From: Pseudomonadota bacterium
GTDB lineage: Bacteria; Pseudomonadota; Alphaproteobacteria; Acetobacterales; Acetobacteraceae
Length of the DNA stretch: 58,937 nt
NCBI GenBank assembly: GCA_021818505.1
Contig: JAKADX010000024.1
Location: forward strand, 1 to 58,937
Direction of reading: 5' to 3'
This document shows positions 8,379 through 16,557 of the stretch, one piece after another (the first letter of the stretch is position 1; each line of letters begins with the position of its first letter). The notes beneath the pieces are model-generated. The model ran no database searches and was not told where the DNA came from. It saw only the letters and a list, made by a program, of their open reading frames with translations. The translations under genes and the position numbers were made by a program.

Positions 8379-9191
8379 TCAGTCTGAGGCGGCGCGCGCG
8401 CCGCCGTGGTCGATGGATGCCTTGATCGCCACGAGCGTCTCAATGAAATGCGGCTGCGTGGTCAGCTCCAGCGTGCGCGGGCGCGGCAGGTCGATCTCGA
8501 AGATGCGCGCGAGCCGGCCAGGACGCGGCGACAGCACCACGATCCGATCGGCAAGAAAGATCGCTTCCGCGATGTTGTGGGTGATGAACACGACGGTCTT
8601 GCCGCTTTCCATCCAAATTTCCTGGATGAGCAGATTCATCTCGTCGCGAGTGAAGGCATCAAGCGCGCCGAATGGCTCGTCCATCAACAGTACCTCCGGA
8701 TCGACCGCAAGGCTACGCACGATCGAGGCGCGTTGCTGCATTCCGCCCGAAAGCTCGCGCGGATACTTGGTTTCGAACCCTGCGAGACCGACGCGCTTGA
8801 GCAGCGCGTTCACCCTGTCCCGCCGCGCCGCGGGGGGAATGCCTTTGATCTCAAACGGAAGGTTGATGTTTCGGAGGAGGTTACGCCAGGGCAGAAGATT
8901 AGCGTCTTGGAAGATCATCGCAATCGCAGGATGCGGTCGCGTGATGGCTTCGCCGTCGAGCAGGATGCGTCCGCGTGTCAGTTGGTGCAGACCCGACATT
9001 GCCCACAACAGTGTGGACTTGCCGCAACCGCTGGGACCGAGGACACAGACCAGTTCGCCCTCGCGCACGTCGAAGGACACACCCTCCAACGCGTGTACAA
9101 CGCCGGTGCGGGTGTGGTAGTGCTTGGTCGCGTCCTCGACGCGCAATTTCACGGCTTGCCGCGCGGCCTGCATCGCAAGGCTGCTTCCCAT
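8379..9191 (-). CDS. ABC transporter ATPase (SsuB/TauB type)
   Basis: This 270-residue nucleotide-binding subunit has Walker A (GPSGCGKSTLL), Q-loop (IFQDANLLPW), signature LSGGMQQR, Walker B (VLLMDEPFGALDA) and the switch histidine (VFITHNIAEA). The FGALDA after Walker B is characteristic of the nitrate/sulfonate/taurine subclass. I chose ATG 9191 because AGGGGGA lies 8 bases upstream. An upstream ATG at 9287 would add 32 residues outside the domain and lacks support. It is the first gene of the minus-strand run, and its promoter must lie in the 181-base divergent gap shared with the BtpA-like gene. Confidence 0.92.
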   Translation of the reverse strand: MGSSLAMQAARQAVKLRVEDATKHYHTRTGVVHALEGVSFDVREGELVCVLGPSGCGKSTLLWAMSGLHQLTRGRILLDGEAITRPHPAIAMIFQDANLLPWRNLLRNINLPFEIKGIPPAARRDRVNALLKRVGLAGFETKYPRELSGGMQQRASIVRSLAVDPEVLLMDEPFGALDAFTRDEMNLLIQEIWMESGKTVVFITHNIAEAIFLADRIVVLSPRPGRLARIFEIDLPRPRTLELTTQPHFIETLVAIKASIDHGGARAASD

Positions 9192-9372
9192 GCCGCGTCC
9201 CCCTAGGCTGGCCCGCCTGTGTGGCAGCGCACGGATGCGGCCGCCCGCGTCATCTGGATGTTCGTTCCTGTCAGATCCGTGTTGCAATCTGTTCGGATGG
9301 GTTTACGCTAGGGAGCGCCCGGTAAGCTGTCAAGCGCCGCGCGCGCCAGCAATCGGACGGAAGGACACGGTC
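9192..9372. promoter_or_regulatory. Divergent promoter region between importer operon and BtpA-like gene
   Basis: This 181-base gap must drive both the minus-strand ABC/amidase operon and the plus-strand BtpA/oxidoreductase pair. It contains two TGTTCG elements on the plus strand at 9259-9264 and 9290-9295, 31 bases apart (about three helical turns). The same TGTTCG element occurs in the promoter of the DeoR-type regulator at 16.3 kb. I infer that these could be half-sites for that regulator. No clean -35/-10 pair was identified. Confidence 0.35.
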
Positions 9373-10185
9373 ATGAGCGGCTCCGTTATGCGCGACCTGT
9401 TCGGGGTGGACCGCCCGGTGATCGCCATGGCGCATTTCCCGCCGCTGCCCGGCACGCCACTGCACGATGACAAGGGCGGGATGGACGGCCTGCTCGACGC
9501 CGTCGCGCGCGACGTGGCGGTCCTTGAGCAGGCGGGGTTCGACGCCGTGCTGTTCTGCAACGAAGGCGACCGGCCTTACGCGTTCGACGCAGGGCCGGAG
9601 ATTGCGGCGGCGATGTCGTGGATCATCGCCCGCGCGGCACCGCGTACGATCCCGTTCGGCGTCGATCATCTGTACGACAGCCGCACCGCGCTGGCGGTCG
9701 GGCGGGCAACCGGCGCAGCATTCGTGCGCGGTGTGTTCTCCGGCGCCTATGAGAGCGACATGGGCGTCTGGAGCCCGGATCTGCCCGGCCTGTTGCGTTA
9801 TCGGCGCATGATCGGCGGCGGAGCACTGCGGCTGTTCATGAACGTCACGCCGGAATTCGCCTCCACGCTTGGCCGTCGGTCGGTGGGGATGCTGGCACGC
9901 AGCGCGGTGGTGAATGGGCTGGCGGATGCCGTGCTGATCGCTGGACCGCTCGCGGGTGCCGAGGTCGATCTCGCGCCGCTTGAGGAGGCACAGGCAGCAC
10001 TCGCGGGCGCTGCGCCTGTGCTTGTCACGACCGGGGTGACGCTCGACACGCTGCCGCGCTATCTGCCGCGTTTCGATGGCGTGATCGTCGGCACCAGCCT
10101 CAAGGTGGAGGGTGATACCTGGAACCCGGTGGACCCCGACCGCGCCTGCCGCTTCATGGATCGGGCGCGCGCGCTGCGCGGTTGA
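9373..10185 (+). CDS. BtpA/SgcQ-family TIM-barrel protein
   Basis: This 270-residue protein matches the BtpA/SgcQ family along its whole length (for example VIAMAHFPPLPGTPLHD near the start, FGVDHLYDS, and DGVIVGTSLKVEG near the C-terminus). The phosphate-binding-like end (VIVGTSLK) suggests a TIM-barrel enzyme acting on a phosphorylated compound. The family's biochemistry is poorly known. It was named for photosystem I biogenesis in cyanobacteria, and E. coli SgcQ sits in a putative sugar operon with a DeoR-type regulator. The start is ATG 9373 with GGAAGGA about 8 bases upstream. It is followed by a Gfo/Idh/MocA gene, 27 bases on. A sugar-phosphate aldolase or isomerase role is inferred from context. 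Confidence 0.85.
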   Translation: MSGSVMRDLFGVDRPVIAMAHFPPLPGTPLHDDKGGMDGLLDAVARDVAVLEQAGFDAVLFCNEGDRPYAFDAGPEIAAAMSWIIARAAPRTIPFGVDHLYDSRTALAVGRATGAAFVRGVFSGAYESDMGVWSPDLPGLLRYRRMIGGGALRLFMNVTPEFASTLGRRSVGMLARSAVVNGLADAVLIAGPLAGAEVDLAPLEEAQAALAGAAPVLVTTGVTLDTLPRYLPRFDGVIVGTSLKVEGDTWNPVDPDRACRFMDRARALRG

Positions 10186-10212
10186 TGACCGGCACAACTG
10201 AAGGAAACGAAC

Positions 10213-11301
10213 ATGTCCAATGATCTGCGCGTGCTGGTAGTAGGGCTTGGCAATATGGGGATGTCCCACGCGCGGGCGTATGACGCGCTCGATGGATTCC
10301 GCCTCGCGGGGTTGTGTGCGCGCTCCATCGCGCAGCGAGGCGACCTGCCGGCCTCGTGGCGCGCCGTGCCCCGTTTCGCCGATTTCGCGTCCGCGCTGGC
10401 CGAGGTGAAGCCGGACGTGGTGTCGATCAACACCTATCCCGACACGCACGCCCAGTACGCGCTGCGATCGATCGAGGCCGGGGCACACGTGTTTGTCGAA
10501 AAGCCGCTGGCCGAGACGGTGGCCGACGCACAGCGCGTGGTCGATGCCGCGCTCGCGCACCGGCGTAAACTGGTGGTCGGCTATATCCTGCGCGTGCATC
10601 CGTCCTGGACGAAATTCGTCGAGATCGCACGCACGCTCGGCAAGCCGCTGGCGATGCGGATGAACCTCAACCAGCAGTCGATCGGACAGGCCTGGACCTG
10701 GCACCGCACGCTGATGCAGAGCCTGCCGCCGATCGTCGATTGCGGCGTCCACTACGTGGACGTGATGTGCCGGATGACGCAATCGCGACCGGTCCGTGTG
10801 CATGGAATCGGTGCGCATCTGTCCGACGAAGTGAAGACATACAACTACGGCCATCTGCATGTGGAGTTCGAGGACGGCTCCGTCGGCTGGTACGAGGCCG
10901 GGTGGGGCCCGATGATGAGCGAGGTGGCGTTCTTCGTCAAAGACGTGGTCGGGCCGAAAGGCGCTGTGAGCATCGTCATGCCGGAGCAGGGCAAGGACGC
11001 CTCCGGCGGCGCAGCGGAAACCACTTCTTCCGACATCGACACGCACACGAAGACCAGCATGATTCGGCTGCATCACGCGGAGCTGAACGCAGACAATTCG
11101 CTGGCGCGCCCCGACGAGATATTCCGCATGGATGACGAGCCAGGGCACGACGAGCTATGCGCGCGCGAGCAGGCGTTGCTGCTTCGGGCGATCCGCGAGG
11201 ATGCCGATCTCAGCGATCACATGCGGGATGCCGTGAACAGCCTGCGCATCGTGCTCGCCGCGGACGAGAGCGTCCGCACGAAACAGGTGGTGACGCTTTA
11301 G
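10213..11301 (+). CDS. Gfo/Idh/MocA-family oxidoreductase
   Basis: This 362-residue NAD(P)-dependent dehydrogenase has an N-terminal Rossmann fold (VLVVGLGNMGMSHARAYDAL) and the family EKPLA motif (VFVEKPLAETVADAQ, about residue 95) with its catalytic lysine. The C-terminal alpha/beta domain contains a conserved CGVHYVDVMCRM segment with the active-site His region. These enzymes oxidise or reduce sugar, inositol or amino-sugar hydroxyls. An AGGAAA Shine-Dalgarno lies about 10 bases before the ATG. It forms a two-gene plus-strand unit with the BtpA-like gene and converges on the DMFase-like gene with only 15 bases between the stops. Substrate unknown. Confidence 0.92.
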   Translation: MSNDLRVLVVGLGNMGMSHARAYDALDGFRLAGLCARSIAQRGDLPASWRAVPRFADFASALAEVKPDVVSINTYPDTHAQYALRSIEAGAHVFVEKPLAETVADAQRVVDAALAHRRKLVVGYILRVHPSWTKFVEIARTLGKPLAMRMNLNQQSIGQAWTWHRTLMQSLPPIVDCGVHYVDVMCRMTQSRPVRVHGIGAHLSDEVKTYNYGHLHVEFEDGSVGWYEAGWGPMMSEVAFFVKDVVGPKGAVSIVMPEQGKDASGGAAETTSSDIDTHTKTSMIRLHHAELNADNSLARPDEIFRMDDEPGHDELCAREQALLLRAIREDADLSDHMRDAVNSLRIVLAADESVRTKQVVTL

Positions 11302-11316
11302 CCTTCGTTTCGACTT

Positions 11317-13581
11317 TCAGCGGACCGGGAACGGTGCAGGATCGAGGAAGCGCTGCAGGACGTTCCAGGTAATCCTGGAGACGTTGTTCTCATAGCCGTT
11401 GTGAGACAACGATCCGCACCACGCGATCGAGGAAGTGGCGAACAGTGCGCCGCCCGATGGGGTTTCGCCGAAGGCGAGGTCGGCGCGCACGCGCGGGTTG
11501 AGGTCGCCGCCGAGATTGGGCGGCACCACGCCGAATTCCTCATTCACCAGAATCATCATCGGCGAATGCCCCTCCGACGATGCCAGCCGCAGCATGTTTG
11601 GTGGCGCCCCGAGATCGGGCGACAGGCAGTCCAGCTCAATGCCGGCGGCACCGCCGCCGATCAGCCCGAAATCCCCGATGATCTGGTCCGCCACACCGGC
11701 GAAGATCCACGCGGCGCGCGGATTGTCGGCATCGGGCGCGCGGCGGTAATAGGACGAGATGTCGAAGCCCTGGGCAATGAAGCCGACGCCGCACATCATG
11801 TTCGGCGGCCGGCCGACGCGCCGCCATAGCCCGCCATACTCGCCGTTGAACGATTGGTAATACTCGCCAGGTTCGGCGATCCAGGTGCGGATGCCGTCCT
11901 CGGCGCGGCGCAGTTCGATCACGCCGGGAAGCTCGGAGTGGAAGGCAATGCGCCAGTACCACCCATTGCCACCCATGTACATCAGCCGTCCGCCACGATC
12001 GATCCAGGCCTTCATCGCGTCCCACATCGACGTGGAATGGTACTCGGGATGCGTGCCGGTCATTACCACACGGTAGGGCGCAAGCAGGTCGTAACCCTGT
12101 TCGTGCAGATCCTCATCCGTGATGAGGTCGTAGGCGATGCCCTGGTGATCCAGCCAGTCGAACAGATGCGTATCGGCGTTATATTGATAGAGAGCCGAAC
12201 CATGCCCACCCAGCCAGGAATGGTACCGCGGCGAGAAATTCAGGACCGGCCGCAGTCGGCTGGAATAGCACACGCCCGAGCCGTCGGCGTGCGTGTCATA
12301 GAGCGATCCGCCAAGTTCCGGATGCGCATAGAGATAGAGATCGGCATGACCGAACGTCAACAGGCGCCCCATCTGCAGCTCGGCGCCGCGCGCGGTGATG
12401 TGCTCGCCATGATTGGCGTAGGCCATGTACGCCGCCGTCGGAGCCAGCAGCGCAAGAGGCGGCCGCGTCTCCCCGGGCTTACGCGCGCGCGGCGGGCGGA
12501 CGAAGAACGCGATGTAATCTTCCCGCGTCGCGGTCTCGTCGCTCGGACCCGCGCTGACATGCAGGGCATACGGTCCGCTCGGCAAATCGACGGGCACGGT
12601 GAAGACAACTGACGTGTCCCAACCAGCGTCGTACAGGTCGTCGTGATGGAAGTGGATCGCGCCGTAATGCTCCGGCTTGCGCTTGAAATCGTGCTCCTCG
12701 CCCGTCCAGTTCCAGCCCTTCATGCCGCGCGCCGGCAGATGCACGAGCGTGCCGTGGTGCCGCGACGGACCGATATCGACTGCAATGATCGTGTCCGGGA
12801 GTCGTGCAAAATCCCAGCGCGCGATGATTGCGCCGGCAAGATCGTCGGCAGCGGGTACGCCGAGCAGGCGATCATGCACCGAGCGGTCGTGCAGTCCGGC
12901 GAGCAGCATCGGGCCGTCGATCTTGCCGTCGAAATGGCGATCCATTCGTCCGTCGGCCGAGGGGCAGCCGGCCAGGACGAACGGGGCGGCGCTTGTGTCG
13001 GGACGTACGGCCAGGGTTCCATCGAGAAGTGCCGAGTCCACGACATGCGCATAGTGGCGAATGGGTTGTTGGTCGATGCGGTAGCGGCCAGTTGCCGGAT
13101 CGAGAGCGACAAGGATGCGGTACCACTGTCGCCGCTGCATCGCCGCGTCGGTCATGACCAGGGCCGCGGTGCCGTCCGCGCCGGCCACCGCAAGAAACAG
13201 GCGTCCGGCATCGACGCCGACGCGCCATCCGGTATTGCTTCGCGGGTTCCACTGGCAGGCGAGCGTCTGATCGGCGCGCGCCGGCAGCGTTGGCCAGATG
13301 ACTGCGAAGAAGGTGAACGCCGTGGTGCCAAGCGGCGGCACAGTGTCGGCCCGCATGAAGGAACCGGCATCGATCCGCTGTGCCCGACCCAAATATGAGC
13401 CGTCCGCGTTGCTCGGGACGTGGCGGAACTTCAGCCCGGGACCCGCGGGATTGCAGTCGCCATGCACCACGCGGACGATACGGGCGTCGAACCGGTCGCC
13501 TTCCTCGAGCGAAATCTTGAACGCGATCGTCTCGCCGGGGGCGACCGAGTAGCGATCAGGATAGCCGGTGATCTTCAGCAT
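11317..13581 (-). CDS. N,N-dimethylformamidase large-subunit-like protein
   Basis: This 754-residue protein resembles the large (beta) subunit of bacterial N,N-dimethylformamidase, whose known members are about 760 residues. An N-terminal domain (1-60) is followed by a concanavalin/LamG-like jelly-roll (about 85-235), a linker domain, and the C-terminal catalytic region (about 370-754). The DMFase iron site is reported to use two tyrosines and a glutamate with a nearby histidine. The HPE motif here at 511-513 and tyrosines at about 385/388 and 428 fall close to the expected places, so the metal site looks intact. It hydrolyses an amide by family inference, but DMF itself is not assured as substrate. 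GGGAGG lies 8 bases before the ATG. The gene sits 18 bases after a small unrecognised gene. Confidence 0.82.
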   Translation of the reverse strand: MLKITGYPDRYSVAPGETIAFKISLEEGDRFDARIVRVVHGDCNPAGPGLKFRHVPSNADGSYLGRAQRIDAGSFMRADTVPPLGTTAFTFFAVIWPTLPARADQTLACQWNPRSNTGWRVGVDAGRLFLAVAGADGTAALVMTDAAMQRRQWYRILVALDPATGRYRIDQQPIRHYAHVVDSALLDGTLAVRPDTSAAPFVLAGCPSADGRMDRHFDGKIDGPMLLAGLHDRSVHDRLLGVPAADDLAGAIIARWDFARLPDTIIAVDIGPSRHHGTLVHLPARGMKGWNWTGEEHDFKRKPEHYGAIHFHHDDLYDAGWDTSVVFTVPVDLPSGPYALHVSAGPSDETATREDYIAFFVRPPRARKPGETRPPLALLAPTAAYMAYANHGEHITARGAELQMGRLLTFGHADLYLYAHPELGGSLYDTHADGSGVCYSSRLRPVLNFSPRYHSWLGGHGSALYQYNADTHLFDWLDHQGIAYDLITDEDLHEQGYDLLAPYRVVMTGTHPEYHSTSMWDAMKAWIDRGGRLMYMGGNGWYWRIAFHSELPGVIELRRAEDGIRTWIAEPGEYYQSFNGEYGGLWRRVGRPPNMMCGVGFIAQGFDISSYYRRAPDADNPRAAWIFAGVADQIIGDFGLIGGGAAGIELDCLSPDLGAPPNMLRLASSEGHSPMMILVNEEFGVVPPNLGGDLNPRVRADLAFGETPSGGALFATSSIAWCGSLSHNGYENNVSRITWNVLQRFLDPAPFPVR

Positions 13582-13599
13582 GTGGACGCCTCCCGACGG

Positions 13600-13920
13600 T
13601 CAATCATGCAGGGGCTGGTTGATGCTTTCGCCGGTCAGCGCGCGCCAGCGACGGCAGAATACTTCCCATTCGGCAGCTTCACGGCTGGTGAAGACCGGCG
13701 CCTGTTCCAGGACGATCGGATCGGCACGGTCGGGTGGCATGTGGCCAAGAACCCATTCGGCGAACGGTTTGCGGCAGACCAGGATGACCTGGTGACCGCT
13801 CGGGTCGTTGCGCATGACGGTGAGCACGCGCATCAGGCCCGGACTGTGCGCGCCGATCGGGCAGCGACGAAACTCTTCTACGTACGGCCGGTCTTTGTCG
13901 GGATCAATGCGATAGACCAT
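13600..13920 (-). CDS. Small protein upstream of the DMFase-like gene (possible partner subunit)
   Basis: This 106-residue soluble protein (starts MVYRIDPDKDRPYVEE) has no signal or membrane segment. GAGGAG lies 8 bases upstream of the ATG at 13920, and its first codons overlap the FGGY kinase stop by 17 bases, so translation is probably coupled. It sits where the small alpha subunit gene would be expected, directly before the large-subunit-like gene. Its sequence does not look to me like the classical 132-residue DMFase small subunit. It has a compact central block (RVLTVMRNDPSGHQVILVC) and a C-terminal helix rich in Trp and Arg. It could be a divergent partner subunit or a separate small protein. 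I do not recognise a domain. Confidence 0.7.
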   Translation of the reverse strand: MVYRIDPDKDRPYVEEFRRCPIGAHSPGLMRVLTVMRNDPSGHQVILVCRKPFAEWVLGHMPPDRADPIVLEQAPVFTSREAAEWEVFCRRWRALTGESINQPLHD

Positions 13921-15433
13921 GAGCGATCTCCTCGCGAAGGCGTTCATGCCCCGCCCGGTCGGCCTGCTGGCGATAGGCGCGGTAGCCCTGCGCATACACA
14001 GCCGCGGTGGCGGGATCGGGTAGGATCGGAGCGCGCTGCCGAACGAAGGCGGAGATACCGCGCCAGTCGCTCGCCAACCCGGTGCCGATCGCCGCGGTCC
14101 AGGCGGCGCCGAGACAGGAGCCAGGATGCCCCTGAAGCTGTCGCACCGGACGTTGCAGCACGTCGGCGACGATCTGCATCCAGACGCGACTCTCCGCGCC
14201 ACCGTCGGAGACCATGAAGTTCTCCGTGCGGTGCCCCATCTCGTTCAGGACATCGACGTGGTGGCGGATTGCGTAGGCGTAGGCCTCCAGCAGTGCGCGC
14301 CACAGATGCGCGAGACCGTGCGAGAGGGTCAACCCGGAAAAGCTGGCGCGTCGCGCGGGGTCATGGATCGGCGTCTTCTCGCCAAGGAAGAACGGCAGCA
14401 CGCGCACGCCGCCGGCACCCGGCGGGATGTCGGCGGCCATCCGGTCGAGCCGCTGATGCAGAGTCTGCCCTGCCGCGGTCGCCGCGTCGCGCTCGCTGCC
14501 GGCGAAGGTCGCGGCGAACCAGTTGAGCGCGGAACCGCCGGTCGCCATGCATCCATTCGGCACATAGAGGCCAGGGATGAGGTGATAGTCGAGGTACATG
14601 CGCGCGTCCGGCACCGGACGGTCGGTGGCGACCAGCACGTCCACCGAACCGCCGAACTTCAGCAACACGTCGCCCGGACCGAGCACGCCTGCCGCGAGCG
14701 CCGAGGCAACGTGGTCGGCTGCGCCGCCGACCACCGGCACGCCGACGGGCAGTCCGGTCGCGCGCGCGGCTGCCTTGGTCACGTTCCCGAGCACGGCATG
14801 CGAGTCGGTCCGCCGCGGCACGGCGTCGCGGGAAATGTGGGCCAGCGCGACGAGGTCGTCATCGATCGTGCCGTGCGCGAGGTCGGTGAAGCCCGCTTCC
14901 AGCGCCCAGTTCTGCTCGACCGCGCGCTCGCCGCTCAATCGGTGGTTGATGTAATCGTAGGAACCCATCACGGTCGCGATGCGGGCGAAGGCGGAGGGTT
15001 CGTGGCGTTCCAGCCAGCGCAGCTTGGCGGTCACGAGTTGCTGGTTGATACCGTTGCCGGTGCGCGCCAGGAACACATCAGGTGACATCTCGGCGGCGAG
15101 TTCGGCGACCTCTTCGGCGCAGCGCGCGTCGCTCTGCTGGATGCTTGGCCGGATGAGCTCATCGTTGCGATCGAGCAGAACGACCGCCGGGAGCATTCCG
15201 GTCACGCCGACTGCGCCGATCGCCTGGGGCGCGACACGGCATTCTGCGATCAGTTGGCGCAGAATCGCGGTCGCGTTGTCCCACCATTCGCGCGGATCCT
15301 CTTCCGCCCAGCCCGGCTGCGGGGAGTGCAGGGTGACCGGCCTTGAGGCGAGGCCGAGGACCTGATCGGGCAAACCCAGCAGAATGCCGACGGTCGAGGT
15401 GGTGCCGATATCCATGCCGACCGCACAACGCAT
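13904..15433 (-). CDS. FGGY-family carbohydrate kinase (xylulokinase-like)
   Basis: This 509-residue kinase has both actin-like halves of the FGGY family. The phosphate-1 motif is near the N-terminus (MDIGTTSTVGILL). The catalytic-base region VVGGAADHVASALAAG has Asp240. A second phosphate loop is LLKFGGSVDVL, and the C-terminal adenosine motif is FMVSDGGAESRVWMQ followed by GSCLGAAWTA. It phosphorylates a sugar, sugar acid or polyol with ATP. The closest general resemblance is XylB, but specificity cannot be assigned. It follows the DeoR-type regulator by 14 bases and overlaps the start of the next small gene, so the four genes look like one operon. Its presence argues that the pathway yields a hydroxylated carbon skeleton, not only a C1 amide. 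Confidence 0.92.
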   Translation of the reverse strand: MRCAVGMDIGTTSTVGILLGLPDQVLGLASRPVTLHSPQPGWAEEDPREWWDNATAILRQLIAECRVAPQAIGAVGVTGMLPAVVLLDRNDELIRPSIQQSDARCAEEVAELAAEMSPDVFLARTGNGINQQLVTAKLRWLERHEPSAFARIATVMGSYDYINHRLSGERAVEQNWALEAGFTDLAHGTIDDDLVALAHISRDAVPRRTDSHAVLGNVTKAAARATGLPVGVPVVGGAADHVASALAAGVLGPGDVLLKFGGSVDVLVATDRPVPDARMYLDYHLIPGLYVPNGCMATGGSALNWFAATFAGSERDAATAAGQTLHQRLDRMAADIPPGAGGVRVLPFFLGEKTPIHDPARRASFSGLTLSHGLAHLWRALLEAYAYAIRHHVDVLNEMGHRTENFMVSDGGAESRVWMQIVADVLQRPVRQLQGHPGSCLGAAWTAAIGTGLASDWRGISAFVRQRAPILPDPATAAVYAQGYRAYRQQADRAGHERLREEIAHGLSH

Positions 15434-15447
15434 CCCGACAGGATTCC

Positions 15448-16305
15448 TCAGGTTGCGGCCGACACGCCGAACGGTGGCATGCCGGCCGCGGATACAGCCT
15501 CCGAAGCGGCGACGATCACGCGCACGCCGCCGCGTTGCAGGGCCGCCGCCAGCGCGTCAGGGGGCACGCGGTCGGTGACCAGGACGTCGATGCGTTCCAG
15601 CGGCGCGACGAGCGTCAGCGAACGGCGACCAAATTTCTCAGCGTCGCACAGCACCACGACGCGCTCGGCGCGCTGGATGAAGGCGCGCTTGATCTCCGAA
15701 TCTTCGAGCGAATAATCGAACAGACCGTGCTCGGAGAGTCCCGACACGCCGATGAACACGACATCCAGCCACAGCGTCGCCAACTGGCCGCTGGTGACCG
15801 GGCCGTGCGCCGACAACTCCTGTGGCCGGATCAGACCGCCCAGTGCATAGACCGGGCTGGCACCACCGGCCAGCATCGTGGCGGTGCGCAAGTTGCTGGC
15901 GAAGATGCGCAGGCCGGGCTGGGACCGCAGCACTTCGGCGAAGCGGTGCGTGGTGCTGCCGGTATCGAGTCCGATCGTCTCGCCCGGCTTGACCAGGACG
16001 GCCGCCGCGCGGGCTATGGCGAACTTGGCGGCGGCGTTGCTGCGGCAGCGGACCTCGAACGTCGGTTCCTCCGGGTCCAGGCGCGGCGCCAGCGCGATTG
16101 CGGTGGCGCCGCCATGATCGCGCAGCACCTGCCGGCCAGCCGCCAGGTGCGCAAGGTCGCGCCGGATCGTCATGGTTGACACGCGCAGTCGCTCGGCCAG
16201 GTCGGTGACCTTGAGCGCCCCGTGCCGTTCGATCAGTTCGATCAGCGCCCGCCGGCGCAAGGAAACAGGTGGCCGCCCGGCCTCGCCCGCTGTCAGTGTC
16301 GCCAT
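15448..16305 (-). CDS. DeoR/GlpR-family transcriptional regulator
   Basis: This 285-residue repressor-type protein has an N-terminal DeoR winged helix (about 20-75, with LAERLRVSTMTIRRDLAHL as the recognition region) and a DeoRC sugar-phosphate-binding domain (about 90-250, with GLDTGSTTHRFAEVL and later VFIGVSGLSEHGL, EIKRAFI). Family members sense phosphorylated sugars. It is the first gene of the kinase/DMFase-like operon and probably regulates it and perhaps the divergent unit at 9.2 kb. Upstream of its ATG (16305) are three CGAA elements. The ligand is likely the product of the neighbouring FGGY kinase, which is an inference from family behaviour. Confidence 0.92.
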   Translation of the reverse strand: MATLTAGEAGRPPVSLRRRALIELIERHGALKVTDLAERLRVSTMTIRRDLAHLAAGRQVLRDHGGATAIALAPRLDPEEPTFEVRCRSNAAAKFAIARAAAVLVKPGETIGLDTGSTTHRFAEVLRSQPGLRIFASNLRTATMLAGGASPVYALGGLIRPQELSAHGPVTSGQLATLWLDVVFIGVSGLSEHGLFDYSLEDSEIKRAFIQRAERVVVLCDAEKFGRRSLTLVAPLERIDVLVTDRVPPDALAAALQRGGVRVIVAASEAVSAAGMPPFGVSAAT

Positions 16306-16333
16306 CGAACCCCGCCGCCGAATGCCGTCGTTA

Positions 16334-16356
16334 TGTCGAACACGATCGAACGAAAT
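16334..16356. promoter_or_regulatory. TTCG-repeat candidate operator upstream of the DeoR-type gene
   Basis: CGAA occurs at 16337, 16347 and 16351 (plus strand). Read on the minus strand this is TTTCG-TTCG-ATCG-TGTTCG, about 30-50 bases before the regulator's start. DeoR/GlpR-type regulators commonly bind repeated TTCG half-sites, so autoregulation is plausible. The rest of the 252-base gap up to the slipin stop (16306-16557) holds no ORF I can support. Confidence 0.4.
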
Positions 16357-16557
16357 CTAACAGTTTATGGCAAAGAATGCACCATAGCACAAGCCGCGCT
16401 CCACCCTGTTGCCGTGCCCGAGAAACACAAACGCTCATGTCATCGCACAGTCGCGCGGATTCCCGGTTGTGCCGAAGTCCCGGCGTGAGGTCAGCACGGC
16501 GGAACGGCACAAGCGGAGTGTGGGATATGGCGGAGACGTGGGTGGCGCGCCTGTCAG

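Noticed and set aside
9271-11148. A 625-codon minus-strand open frame opposite the BtpA-like and oxidoreductase genes
   Set aside because: It covers two real genes on the other strand and shows no domain or ribosome binding site.
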